From an uncultured Prevotellaceae bacterium (GTDB lineage Bacteria > Bacteroidota > Bacteroidia > Bacteroidales > Bacteroidaceae), in assembly GCA_947306845.1 (NCBI GenBank), contig CAMZHP010000031.1, positions 1 through 17,256 of the forward strand: a DNA stretch of 17,256 nt, read 5' to 3'. Below the pieces are notes generated by a model. It worked only from the letters and a program-made list of their open reading frames with translations. It ran no database searches and was not told where the DNA came from. This document shows, one piece after another, positions 1-7,491 of the stretch (its first letter is position 1; each line of letters starts with the position of its first letter). The translations under genes were made by a program, and so were the position numbers.

Positions 1-12
1 CTCCTTAACCAT
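1..12 (-). CDS. Start of a third gene in the kinase/peptidase operon, cut by the window edge
   Basis: An ATG at 12..10 on the minus strand directly follows the TAG stop of the S24/S26 peptidase (15..13), with no base between them. Four codons are visible (M-V-K-E). Stop-to-start adjacency suggests translational coupling. In Bacteroidetes a PqqD-like small protein often sits next to such a kinase/peptidase pair, so that is one guess, but four codons cannot identify a gene. It could also be a chance ATG. Confidence 0.3.
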
Positions 13-561
13 CTATGCCTGCTTGGGTGGCTTGGGTCTGAAGATGTTGAGCCATATATAGCGGTAGAAAGCCAGCAGGTAGCGCCTGATGGGGGTCAGC
101 CGCATCCATATCCATGAATAGACTTTCCACTTCCTGCCGTCTGTGCGGTCAAGGTGGGTGCGGCCTTTGCGGTAGAAACCCACCACGCTGGCACGCAGGT
201 CTTGGCGTCTGCAATGCTCATAAGTGAGGTTGCCGTCGCCCATGAGGGTCACGTTCTCTCCTTCCAATCTCACGATGCGATGAAGCACGAAATGCCCTGG
301 GTCGATTTCGGCCAATATGGGGTCACCCACCTTCACTTTTCCCACAGGGGCGAGCAGCGCCTTGTCGCGGTCTGATTCCAGGAAGGGGCGCATGCTGATA
401 CCTTTGAGGTTGATGGTGATGGTCTTGGTGCCTTGATTGAAGTATTCAAGGATGAATGGGAACCATTTGTCATTCTCAATTTGCTTCCCCTTAGAAGGGA
501 CAAACCGCTTGCCGCCATCATGGCGGTGGAGCCAATTTTTGAAAGACTTGCTGGCAGACAT
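13..561 (-). CDS. S24/S26 family (signal peptidase-like) peptidase
   Basis: This 182-residue protein carries the signal-peptidase/LexA fold signature. The nucleophile motif G-I-S-M-R-P places Ser56; V-L-H-R-I-V places His94 where bacterial type I signal peptidases have Lys; and M-G-D-G-N follows at 107-111. The Ser/His arrangement resembles the SipW/ER-type branch. There is no clear N-terminal membrane anchor. The C-terminal 40 residues are aromatic and basic and could lie on the membrane. I chose the ATG at 561 because GAGGAG lies 8 nt upstream and the start is only 2 nt after the kinase stop; a longer frame to 609 would overlap the kinase. Paired with an HPr-kinase-like gene, it probably processes a peptide rather than general preproteins. 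The family is fairly sure, the substrate unknown. Confidence 0.85.
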   Translation of the reverse strand: MSASKSFKNWLHRHDGGKRFVPSKGKQIENDKWFPFILEYFNQGTKTITINLKGISMRPFLESDRDKALLAPVGKVKVGDPILAEIDPGHFVLHRIVRLEGENVTLMGDGNLTYEHCRRQDLRASVVGFYRKGRTHLDRTDGRKWKVYSWIWMRLTPIRRYLLAFYRYIWLNIFRPKPPKQA

Positions 562-563
562 GG

Positions 564-1481
564 CTAACACTCCTCTGTTGATGGCTTCACGGCGATGGCT
601 GCATTGCACACTTCAGCAGCTTCGCGGTTGGGCAGGCAGTGAAGGATATAGCAGCCTGTAGTTTCCACGATTTTGGTCACGGTGTCACACACATGGCGGA
701 AGATGTTCACATCCCACCTGATTGATGTGGACGATGCGATGACCGACGTGAATCCCTCGATGGGGTTGAGCTTTTCCACCCAATTGTGGTCATCTTGGTC
801 GATGCGTGTCATGGCTCCCAGACGGGCTTTTATCCTGCGGTAGCAAGGGGTTTTGCCGCTCCAGGGTGAGCCATAAATATAAGGTGTGCCGTCGATGATG
901 CGGATGACGGGGTTGTCATCGTTCATCAGGTCGCAGCCGGGAAGATAGCGCAGCCACATGCTCACCTGTGTCGACTTGCCTGTTCCGCTGGGAGCATGGA
1001 AGGCATAGCCGTAGCCGTTTTGTCTGATCAGCGAAGCATGGACGAAAATGGTGTCGTGCAAGCTGGTGGCCATGGCAAACGAGAGCATCAGCGTGTTCTG
1101 AAGGCCGAAGACGCGCCTGTCGTGTCTGCCGGCCAGGGCGCATTTCACTTCGTTGTTCTCCTTGTTGATCTGGAACATAGAGCACTCGTTGCCCTCCATG
1201 TCCTTGAAGATAAACTGCTGACCGCCGCTCTTGACCAGGTCTACCACGATTTCTCCGTTGCCTGTCTCAAATACGCGAAGTCGCTCCCGGTTGTCTTTGC
1301 TGATGGGCTTCAGACTGTCGTCAACAGTGACTGACAGCACGATGTCCTCGTCAGCAACAGGTTCACACATAAAAGGGAAGAAGGAGGGTATCAACTTCAT
1401 GTTGTTGACTTCTGGATTGGCAAAGGTGATTCTCATGTAATGCTCTGCGATGCAGAAGTACCTCGTTTCTACGTTGCTCAT
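564..1481 (-). CDS. HPr kinase/PEPCK-fold P-loop protein
   Basis: The protein has 305 residues. A P-loop A-P-S-G-T-G-K-S-T lies at 163-171 with Lys169, followed by L-M-N-D-D-N-P at 185-191, matching the P-loop and Asp-Asp metal site of the HprK/PEPCK-like fold. A conserved-looking Y-G-S-P-W-S-G-K-T lies at 203-211. The first 150 residues are not the usual HprK N-terminal domain. HprK relatives of this type occur beside S24/S26 peptidases and PqqD proteins in Bacteroidetes, and related kinases modify lasso peptides in other phyla; true HPr regulation is therefore not the likely job. The stop sits 2 nt before the peptidase start. No Shine-Dalgarno or consensus promoter was found upstream. Met16 or Met28 could be the start instead. 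Confidence 0.82.
   Translation of the reverse strand: MSNVETRYFCIAEHYMRITFANPEVNNMKLIPSFFPFMCEPVADEDIVLSVTVDDSLKPISKDNRERLRVFETGNGEIVVDLVKSGGQQFIFKDMEGNECSMFQINKENNEVKCALAGRHDRRVFGLQNTLMLSFAMATSLHDTIFVHASLIRQNGYGYAFHAPSGTGKSTQVSMWLRYLPGCDLMNDDNPVIRIIDGTPYIYGSPWSGKTPCYRRIKARLGAMTRIDQDDHNWVEKLNPIEGFTSVIASSTSIRWDVNIFRHVCDTVTKIVETTGCYILHCLPNREAAEVCNAAIAVKPSTEEC
570..575 (-). promoter_or_regulatory. Ribosome binding site that sets the peptidase start
   Basis: GAGGAG on the minus strand lies 8 nt before the ATG at 561, inside the last codons of the kinase gene. Strong Shine-Dalgarno sites are uncommon in this window, so this one decides the start. Confidence 0.7.
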
Positions 1482-1527
1482 CTGAATTCTGTAATAATGT
1501 AAAATGATTGTTGGTGGTTGGCCGCTT

Positions 1528-2091
1528 TCAACGGCGGGGAGGCATGGAAGGAGAAGGCGTGCTCTCGGCAGGCTGACGGCTCTCGTTCAGTTTGCCTTTG
1601 GCTTTTTTCGCCTTCGACTTTTCTGTCCTCTTGGCTGATTTCTTGCTGTTTTTCGTTACTATCTCCGACTCGTCGAGATTGTACATCCTGATAGCCTTGA
1701 AATGAAACTCCTCGTCATCTATCTCGCGGATGGCATAGTTCTTGGGCTTTTTGGTCGTTCCCTTAAACTGTTTTTGCATTTTTGCATATTTCTTGAGGAT
1801 TTCCTTTTCCGACGTGGCGAAAGAAATCAGGCAGGTGCGGTTGGGGTGCCCAGTGGCATTGAAATGCTCCCTCAGCTGATTGGAATACTCGTTGCGGTTG
1901 ATCAGAAACTCTGTTTTCTCATCTATCCACGCACTGTCAAGTATCTGGATGTCGGTGAAATAGACTATCGAGTCATTGAAGGAGGCTGATGTGCCAAACA
2001 GATAAATAGGGGTGCAGCGCACTTTCCCTGACACTCCCATGCTATGGAGAATCAGGATCAGCAGTGTAATCGCAAAAAAGTTTTTTCTCAT
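1528..2091 (-). CDS. Exported protein of unknown function with a lysine-rich tail
   Basis: I do not recognise this 187-residue protein. Residues 1-22 form a signal peptide (M-R-K, a hydrophobic run 5-15, then small residues around 19-22). The middle (27-140) looks folded, with mixed beta and charged segments and two cysteines (26 and 87). From about 148 to 170 it is dominated by Lys, Ala and Ser, and it ends in a Ser/Pro-rich stretch, so the tail is probably disordered and basic. It starts 48 nt after rpoD on the same strand with no consensus promoter in the gap, so it may be read through from rpoD. The kinase gene begins 46 nt downstream; whether they share a transcript is unclear. Confidence 0.75.
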   Translation of the reverse strand: MRKNFFAITLLILILHSMGVSGKVRCTPIYLFGTSASFNDSIVYFTDIQILDSAWIDEKTEFLINRNEYSNQLREHFNATGHPNRTCLISFATSEKEILKKYAKMQKQFKGTTKKPKNYAIREIDDEEFHFKAIRMYNLDESEIVTKNSKKSAKRTEKSKAKKAKGKLNESRQPAESTPSPSMPPRR

Positions 2092-2139
2092 TTGTAAAAT
2101 GAATCCTTATACCTTAAAAAAAAGGGTGTTCCAGCACGC

Positions 2140-3003
2140 TCATTTGCCTAGATAGGACTTGAGCAATTTGTTCTTTGTGTTGTGCCTCAACCGGCGGATG
2201 GCTTTCTCTTTGATTTGGCGCACACGCTCACGTGTAAGCCCGAATTTGTCACCGATCTCCTCAAGTGTCATCTCCGGTTGATTGATGCCGAAGAAAGCCT
2301 CGATGATGTGGCGCTCCCGCTCGCTGAGAGTGAGCAGCGCACGGTTGATCTCGTTGCGCAGTGACTCCATCACCAGCTCATCATCCGCCATGGGAGAGTC
2401 ATCGTCGGGCAGAACGTCGAGCAGGCTGTTTTCCTCACCGTCAGCGAACGGTGCATCGACAGAGACGTGCCGGGTGTTCACTTTCAGCGCATCCTCAATC
2501 TTGTCCTCTGGCAGATCGACAATGGCGGCTATCTCGTCAACACTGGGCCGGCGCTCATTGGCCTGCTCCAACTGGTGCTGCACCTTGATGATCTTGTTCA
2601 CAGAACCCACCTGGTTGAGGGGAAGCCTCACGATGCGGCTTTGCTCTGCTATCGCTTGCAGGATACTTTGCCGGATCCACCAAACGGCATAGGAGATAAA
2701 CTTGAAACCACGTGTCTCGTCGAACTTCTCCGCTGCCTTGATCAGGCCCAAGTTGCCCTCGTTGATGAGGTCGGGCAAGCTGAGGCCATGGTTCTGGTAT
2801 TGTTTGGCTACCGAGACAACAAAACGCAAATTGGCGCGTGTCAGCTTCTCCAGGGCTTTGCGGTCGCCCTTGCGGATGCGCTGGGCCAGTTCCACTTCTT
2901 CTTCAACAGTGACCAGCTCCTCACGCCCTATTTCTTGCAGATACTTGTCGAGAGATGCACTCTCACGATTCGTAATCGACTGTGTGATTTTCAGTTGTCT
3001 CAT
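2140..3003 (-). CDS. rpoD: RNA polymerase primary sigma factor (RpoD/SigA)
   Basis: The 287-residue protein has region 1.2 (15-47), region 2 with the core-binding and -10 recognition helices (53-123, including [13 protein letters not shown]), region 3 (131-208) and region 4 with a helix-turn-helix ending in L-T-R-E-R-V-R-Q-I (256-264). Region 1.1 and the long non-conserved insert of proteobacterial sigma-70 are absent, as is normal for the Bacteroidetes housekeeping sigma, which reads TTTG/TAnnTTTG promoters like those found across this window. It has a well-matched promoter of its own just upstream and follows htrA on the same strand. Confidence 0.97.
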   Translation of the reverse strand: MRQLKITQSITNRESASLDKYLQEIGREELVTVEEEVELAQRIRKGDRKALEKLTRANLRFVVSVAKQYQNHGLSLPDLINEGNLGLIKAAEKFDETRGFKFISYAVWWIRQSILQAIAEQSRIVRLPLNQVGSVNKIIKVQHQLEQANERRPSVDEIAAIVDLPEDKIEDALKVNTRHVSVDAPFADGEENSLLDVLPDDDSPMADDELVMESLRNEINRALLTLSERERHIIEAFFGINQPEMTLEEIGDKFGLTRERVRQIKEKAIRRLRHNTKNKLLKSYLGK

Positions 3004-3026
3004 GGTAGTATTATTCTAAGTGACTG

Positions 3027-3058
3027 CAAAAATACGATTATTTTGATGAAACAACAAA
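3027..3058 (-). promoter_or_regulatory. rpoD promoter (Bacteroidetes type)
   Basis: On the minus strand TTTG (3058..3055) is followed by 20 bp and TATTTTTG (3034..3027). Transcription should start near 3020, leaving a 5' leader of about 15-20 nt before the rpoD ATG. The -33 element shares its first base with the large palindrome upstream. Confidence 0.75.
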
Positions 3059-3085
3059 CAAATGCGCAAATATTTGCGCATTTGT
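3058..3085 (-). terminator. Perfect 28-bp palindrome: htrA terminator or operator of rpoD
   Basis: The half-site ACAAATGCGCAAAT is followed at once by its exact reverse complement, with no spacer. On the minus strand it lies 61 nt after the htrA stop and is followed by TTGTTGTTTC, a modest T-rich tail, so it can act as an htrA terminator. It also touches the rpoD -33 element, and perfect symmetry without a loop is more typical of a dimer binding site. The symmetry is certain; the role is not. Confidence 0.6.
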
Positions 3086-3120
3086 CCGTTTTTGTTCGCA
3101 GTTTTGCTAGCTGTTAGTCT

Positions 3121-3148
3121 CTATGCACTATGAACTATGAGCTAACTC
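3121..3148. repeat. Heptamer tandem repeat beside the htrA stop
   Basis: Three imperfect copies of CTATGNN (CTATGCA, CTATGAA, CTATGAG) and a partial fourth, CTAACTC, follow one another at a 7-bp period. The last overlaps the htrA stop codon (3149..3147 on the minus strand). Confidence 0.6.
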
Positions 3149-4595
3149 AATCGTTCAGGTCGATGGCGAAGTATTTCCGCTTGCCAGTGGGATAGATGCC
3201 CTTGATGTAGAGCACTGGCTCTTTGTTGGTGGAGGATTCCTTGACCATCTTCTGAAGGTCATCCACAGTCTTCATCGGCTCGTCGTTGACGGTCTGGATG
3301 ATGAAGCCTTTGGTGATGCCGCCGTCCTGCAGCTTGCCCTTGTTGATCTTGGTCACTTCCAGTCCGTAGCTGATGCCCAGCTGTTCTTTCTGCTCCGAAG
3401 TGATGGGCTTGAAGTTGGCGCCCAGCAGGTCAAGGTCAGCGGTCTTCACCACGTCGGTGGTGCCCTGTGCGTTCTTCAGCGTCACGGTCTTCTCCTTCTT
3501 GGTCTTCTTGTGCAGGAAGGTCACCTTCACTTTGTCACCCGGACGTTTGCCGGCCAAATATTCTTGAAGCTCAGACATCTTGGTGATCTTCTTTCCGTCG
3601 ATGGCGGTGATCACGTCTCCCTCGGTCAGACCTGCTTCTGCACCGGCTCCGCCGTCTTCCACTTTCTGCACATAGACACCTTCATTGGTTCCGAGGTCCA
3701 CCTCGTTGCCCTTGCGCTTTTCGTTGTCGATATAGGTGTGGGCGTCACCGCCGGCGATGGAGAGGACAGCGCGCTGCACGGTGCCGTATTTCTTCAGGTC
3801 GCTCACTACCTTGTTCATAATGGTGGTGGGGATAGCGAATCCATAACCTGCATAACTGCCGGTCTGGGAGTAGAGCATGGCGTTGATGCCCACCAGCTCA
3901 CCCTGGGTGTTGACAAGGGCACCGCCTGAGTTACCCGAGTTGATGGCAGCATCTGTTTGGATGAATGACTCTACGCCATTGGCGCCCAATCCGCGGGATT
4001 TTGCACTGACGATACCTGCCGTCACAGTGGAGTTGAGGTTGAACGGGTTGCCCACGGCGATGACCCATTCGCCCACCTTCAGCTTCTCTGAGTCGCCCAC
4101 GGCGAGGGTGGGAAGTCCCTTGCCGTCAACCTTGATGAGGGCGAGGTCGGTGGTCTTATCAGTGCCGATGATGCGGGCAGAGAATTCGCGGTTGTCATTC
4201 AGGGTGACGGTCAGCTCATCTGCGCCCTCCACCACATGGTTGTTGGTCACGATATATCCATCGTCTGAGATGATGACACCCGAGCCGCTGGCTTCGCGGG
4301 GTTGGGTCTGGATCTGACGCTGGCGGCGTCCGCCGTTGGGTGTGCCGAAGAATCCGAATGGGTCGCTGAAGAAATCACTGAACGGATCTTGCACCTCTAC
4401 GGTTTGGATCTTGGAGTTCTGTACATACTTGATGTGAACCACTGCGGGAAGGGCTTTCTCTGCAGCATAAGTAAGGTCTACCTGACCTGCTGGCACGGGC
4501 GATGCACCCAGCGTGTTGGTGTAGGCGCCTACCGACAATGCCAGCGCGCCAACGATTGCTAATGTCTTCATTGTGTTGCTGAATTTAAATTTCAT
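3147..4595 (-). CDS. degP: Periplasmic serine protease Do/DegP (HtrA) with two PDZ domains
   Basis: The 482-residue precursor degrades or chaperones misfolded envelope proteins. A signal peptide covers about residues 1-30. The trypsin-like domain has the triad His120 (T-N-N-H-V-V), Asp150 (T-T-D-L-A-L) and Ser223 (G-N-S-G-G). PDZ1 spans about 270-372 and PDZ2 about 390-475. A Gln/Arg-rich LA-loop-like segment lies at 84-100. The ATG at 4595 was chosen because AAGGAA lies 7 nt upstream and a signal peptide follows. The frame stays open to 4679, but a promoter -7 element lies at 4672..4665, so that upstream Met would not be on the transcript. It faces the exported phosphoesterase across a 389-bp divergent region and is followed by rpoD. 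Confidence 0.96.
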   Translation of the reverse strand: MKFKFSNTMKTLAIVGALALSVGAYTNTLGASPVPAGQVDLTYAAEKALPAVVHIKYVQNSKIQTVEVQDPFSDFFSDPFGFFGTPNGGRRQRQIQTQPREASGSGVIISDDGYIVTNNHVVEGADELTVTLNDNREFSARIIGTDKTTDLALIKVDGKGLPTLAVGDSEKLKVGEWVIAVGNPFNLNSTVTAGIVSAKSRGLGANGVESFIQTDAAINSGNSGGALVNTQGELVGINAMLYSQTGSYAGYGFAIPTTIMNKVVSDLKKYGTVQRAVLSIAGGDAHTYIDNEKRKGNEVDLGTNEGVYVQKVEDGGAGAEAGLTEGDVITAIDGKKITKMSELQEYLAGKRPGDKVKVTFLHKKTKKEKTVTLKNAQGTTDVVKTADLDLLGANFKPITSEQKEQLGISYGLEVTKINKGKLQDGGITKGFIIQTVNDEPMKTVDDLQKMVKESSTNKEPVLYIKGIYPTGKRKYFAIDLND

Positions 4596-4664
4596 ATTGA
4601 TATTCCTTTCTTTTCTTCTGTCAAATTGAACTTCAGTCGTTATCTCATACGTCGAATTCTTTTG

Positions 4665-4696
4665 CAAAAATAGACGCAAAAATTGTTAATCATCAA
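4665..4696 (-). promoter_or_regulatory. htrA promoter
   Basis: On the minus strand TTG (4696..4694) is followed by 21 bp and TATTTTTG (4672..4665). The -7 element fits well; the -33 is a shortened TTG. Transcription should start near 4658, about 60 nt before the chosen ATG. Confidence 0.6.
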
Positions 4697-4892
4697 TTTT
4701 TCTCAAATATTTGTCCTCTTTTAACAATCGTGCGCGGCATGTTAACGATAGTTCGCTGGTTTTAAATATTATTTTACGTTTCTTTACGCATCCGGTGGGT
4801 GGCGTATGCCGATTGATAGTGACATTTTGTCTTTGTGGACTTATGCAGCACTGCCAATTTGTGACATTGTAGGCTTTTTTGCGTGTTTTCTG

Positions 4893-4922
4893 TTGCTGTT
4901 TGAGAAAGATTGATTATTTTTG
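4893..4922 (+). promoter_or_regulatory. Phosphoesterase promoter
   Basis: TTG (4893-4895), 19 bp, then TATTTTTG (4915-4922). Transcription should start near 4928. The first Met of the open frame (4910) lies inside this element and is therefore unlikely to be used. Confidence 0.6.
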
Positions 4923-4984
4923 TGCCTTGTAATCATATGCCTGCTGCCACTCTTGGCATCATGGCACGGCAATCAGCACAGAAT

Positions 4985-6883
4985 ATGCGAGAAATCAGAT
5001 TTTTCATGGCGGCCTGCCTCCTTCTGATGGTGGGAGCCGTTCAGGCACAACAGTTGTCACTCACGGGAAACCGCACCTCTTTCGGTCCCGATGAGCGGAT
5101 CACCATTTCCTATAGCGGAGCCGAGAAAGGCGACCGCATTGTGCTTTATCACAATATCTCCTTGATGCCGCTCAGACAGGCTTGTGAGGTGGTGGCAGGA
5201 TCGGGTTCCTTTGTCCCCTCGGGCTTGCAACCGGGCGACTACAGGGCGTTGCTCGTAGGTGCCGACGGTGAGGGCAAGGTGCAGATATTCTTCACTATTG
5301 GCGATCATCCGCTGCCTGCGGGCAAGCGGATTGTAGTCATCGCCGACCCACATGTCATGTCTCCAGATTTGGTGGAAGACCCCACCAACGAGAGATATCA
5401 GTATGTCATGTCGCAGGACCGCAAGCTCATGCCCGAGAGTTTTGAGCTTTTCTCTGCCGTGCTCGATTCGGTGAGGGCACTCAAGCCTGACTTGTTCTTC
5501 ATCGTGGGAGACATGACGAAGGATGGCGAGCTGGCCAGTCATGAGATGGTTGTCGCCTATTTGCAACAGTTGGCCAATGAGGGTATCCGGGTACTTGTCA
5601 TTCCTGGCAATCATGATATGGAGAACATCTCAAGCTATGCGTTCACTGCCAGTGGATTGAAAAAGACTGACAATGTGAGCATCGATGAGTTTGTTGCCTT
5701 GTATCAGGAATTTGGATGGGGCTTAGACTCTGAGCGCGACCCCTATTCGCTTACCTATGCCTGTGACATTTTCGACGGGGTGCGATTGATCGGTATCGAC
5801 GATTGCCGGACGACCAGTAGAGGGTACCCCAAAGTGGGAGATGCGGAATATGGAAGTGTCAATCCGGAGACCATCGACTGGGTGCTGGCCCAAGCCGACA
5901 AGGCTGTTGCGGATGGCAAAGTGGTCATCGCAGCCATTCATCACCAGTTGCTCCAGCACTATGTGGGACAGGAACGATTGATGGCTTCTGCAGCCACGGA
6001 GCATGGCGACAGCATCGCCCGTCTGCTGGCCGACCATGGCGTCAGGGTGGTGCTCACGGGGCACATGCATACTCCCAACATTTCACGCATCAAGGGATTT
6101 GAGACCGATGGCGTCATCACCGAGATAGCATGTCCGTCCACGGTGACCTATCCCGTCCAATACAGGGTGCTCACACTCAGCGACGACCTCGCCACGTTGT
6201 CGGCCGATGTCCGTTATCTGCGACGCACGGCAAATCTCCCTGATGTGCAGCAGACGGCTCGTGACAAGGTGGAGTCAACCCTGGGCAAGACCATTTATGA
6301 CCTTGTGCCGCGCTATATGTATGCATTCAATCAGATGCTTGCTTCTTTTGCCAGCGATCCCGCTTTCGCCGCGGTGCTGGATGATGTGCCTAAGGATCCT
6401 GAAGAGTTGGCGGCCCTGGCCGAACAGGCGTTCTCTGAGACATTGAAGAAAGTCATCTTCACCTTCTACGAGGGCAACGAGCATCTGAAAAGTGCAGAGG
6501 AGGACATTTTCGGACAGCTGAAGACTGATTGCGCAACAGCCTGTGAACTTGTCTTCGAACAGCAAACACCTGACACGCGGGCCTTCCTGGCCATGACCCT
6601 GTATTATTATGTCCTCGAAAATGCGGAGACCATGCTCCACAGCATGCTTTCAGACACGTCGAATTGGGGTACTGAACTGGCCGACCAGACAGACGACTTC
6701 TATGTGAACATAGCATTGCGCGGAGCTGATGCGGGCATTGCCGTCAGCCGAGCAAAGGACAACACGACACAGCAGGTCTTTAGCCCCGACGGCATCCGGA
6801 TGGGCAGCGACCTGAAGAATCTTCCCCGCGGACTGTATATCGTCCGCCAAGGAGCATCATCCAATAAAATAGTTGTGAGGTAA
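4985..6883 (+). CDS. Exported calcineurin-like metallophosphoesterase with a type IX-like sorting tail
   Basis: The precursor has 632 residues. A signal peptide (1-21, ending V-Q-A) is followed by a beta-rich N-terminal domain (22-108). The phosphoesterase core shows all expected metal-binding blocks: D-P-H (121-123), G-D (175-176), G-N-H-D (208-211), A-I-H-H (317-320) and G-H-M-H (359-362). A helical region follows (about 400-570). The last 45 residues, with S-P-D-G-I-R-M, L-P-R-G-L-Y-I-V and a closing K-I-V-V-R, resemble a type A type IX secretion sorting domain, predicting transport across the outer membrane and surface attachment or release. The substrate is unknown. Met at 4985 was chosen for the signal peptide; upstream Mets at 4910, 4937 and 4961 are in frame, 4910 lying in the promoter. 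Confidence 0.88.
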   Translation: MREIRFFMAACLLLMVGAVQAQQLSLTGNRTSFGPDERITISYSGAEKGDRIVLYHNISLMPLRQACEVVAGSGSFVPSGLQPGDYRALLVGADGEGKVQIFFTIGDHPLPAGKRIVVIADPHVMSPDLVEDPTNERYQYVMSQDRKLMPESFELFSAVLDSVRALKPDLFFIVGDMTKDGELASHEMVVAYLQQLANEGIRVLVIPGNHDMENISSYAFTASGLKKTDNVSIDEFVALYQEFGWGLDSERDPYSLTYACDIFDGVRLIGIDDCRTTSRGYPKVGDAEYGSVNPETIDWVLAQADKAVADGKVVIAAIHHQLLQHYVGQERLMASAATEHGDSIARLLADHGVRVVLTGHMHTPNISRIKGFETDGVITEIACPSTVTYPVQYRVLTLSDDLATLSADVRYLRRTANLPDVQQTARDKVESTLGKTIYDLVPRYMYAFNQMLASFASDPAFAAVLDDVPKDPEELAALAEQAFSETLKKVIFTFYEGNEHLKSAEEDIFGQLKTDCATACELVFEQQTPDTRAFLAMTLYYYVLENAETMLHSMLSDTSNWGTELADQTDDFYVNIALRGADAGIAVSRAKDNTTQQVFSPDGIRMGSDLKNLPRGLYIVRQGASSNKIVVR

Positions 6884-6885
6884 TC

Positions 6886-6909
6886 ACCTCCTCATCCTTT
6901 GTGAGAGGT
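6886..6909. terminator. Weak hairpin between convergent genes
   Basis: ACCT-C-CTCA pairs with TGAGAGGT around a 7-nt loop, an 8-bp stem with one bulged C. It begins 3 nt after the phosphoesterase stop and 23 nt short of the convergent lipoprotein stop. There is no T-run on either strand, so termination is only a possibility. Confidence 0.3.
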
Positions 6910-6931
6910 TGGGGGCAATTTCTGTGATTGA

Positions 6932-7462
6932 TCAATATCTGTGCAGCACAGCCTGACGGGTATAGGTGCTGCCATTGTCATCGAAGGTGACTTGTCCGCT
7001 GAACTTGTCCTCTTCCACGCGAGTGAGGCTGATGCTCACTTTAAATGACGATACGCTGTCGATTTGCTGTTTGCCGCTGAGGCGCACACGGTCGCCGAAG
7101 GTGCCGCTTACACGGATGTTCTTTCCATCGCAACTGAAGGTGCCACCCACGCCGTCGGTGTCGTTGTTGCGGCGTAGCGTCAAAGAGGCGCTATTCTCAC
7201 CCACCTTGCCGGAAATCTTGATGTTGTTGCGCTCATAGATACGGCGAAGTGAATCGACACGGCGAAGCGAGTCTGATCGGCGCTGCTCGCGAATCTTTAC
7301 TTTGGCGAGCGAGTCTTTCTGAATCTTCACAAACGAGTCGGTGCGCTGCATGGCAATTTCCGTGCTCTCACGAAGCAGTTCGGCACTCTTCTTGTCTTCA
7401 CCGCATGAGGCGGCGATGGCCAGGGCGATGATACCCCAAATCAAATAAAGTATTTTTCTCAT
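6932..7462 (-). CDS. Lipoprotein of unknown function with a coiled-coil segment
   Basis: I do not recognise this 176-residue protein. The signal peptide ends in a lipobox A-A-S-C with Cys20 as lipidation site, followed by G-E-D-K-K; acidic residues right after the cysteine are a feature of surface-export signals in Bacteroidetes, so surface exposure is possible. Residues 26-78 are highly charged and helical, with a short internal repeat (S-D-S-L-R-R-V / V-D-S-L-R-R-I), likely a coiled coil. Residues 80-176 alternate as beta strands and could form a small beta barrel or sandwich. It is monocistronic: it has its own promoter and converges on the phosphoesterase gene. Confidence 0.8.
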   Translation of the reverse strand: MRKILYLIWGIIALAIAASCGEDKKSAELLRESTEIAMQRTDSFVKIQKDSLAKVKIREQRRSDSLRRVDSLRRIYERNNIKISGKVGENSASLTLRRNNDTDGVGGTFSCDGKNIRVSGTFGDRVRLSGKQQIDSVSSFKVSISLTRVEEDKFSGQVTFDDNGSTYTRQAVLHRY

Positions 7463-7491
7463 TATCTACTTACATTTCACAATTTCGGTGG

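Larger units (their letters stand above)
4596..4984. other. Divergent intergenic region, htrA and the phosphoesterase
   Basis: This AT-rich stretch carries one promoter for each flanking gene, entered separately, plus the htrA ribosome binding site at 4608..4603. Between the promoters GTGACATT occurs twice in direct orientation (4819-4826 and 4861-4868), and two related words, TTAACAATCG and TTAACGATAG, lie about 20 bp apart near 4721 and 4742. I see no gene or structured RNA. Confidence 0.5.

Noticed and set aside
1521..1535. GCCG/CGGC inverted repeat at the end of the lysine-rich protein gene
   Set aside because: Only a 4-bp core stem, overlapping the stop codon and without a T-run.
2092..2139. 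T-rich stretch after the rpoD stop as an intrinsic terminator
   Set aside because: Eight Ts follow on the minus strand, but the sequence before them pairs for only three bases (GTG with CAC), too little for a stable stem.
2467..3117. Long open frame on the plus strand opposite rpoD
   Set aside because: It mirrors the codons of a clearly conserved sigma factor on the other strand, has no recognisable motif and runs across the rpoD promoter.
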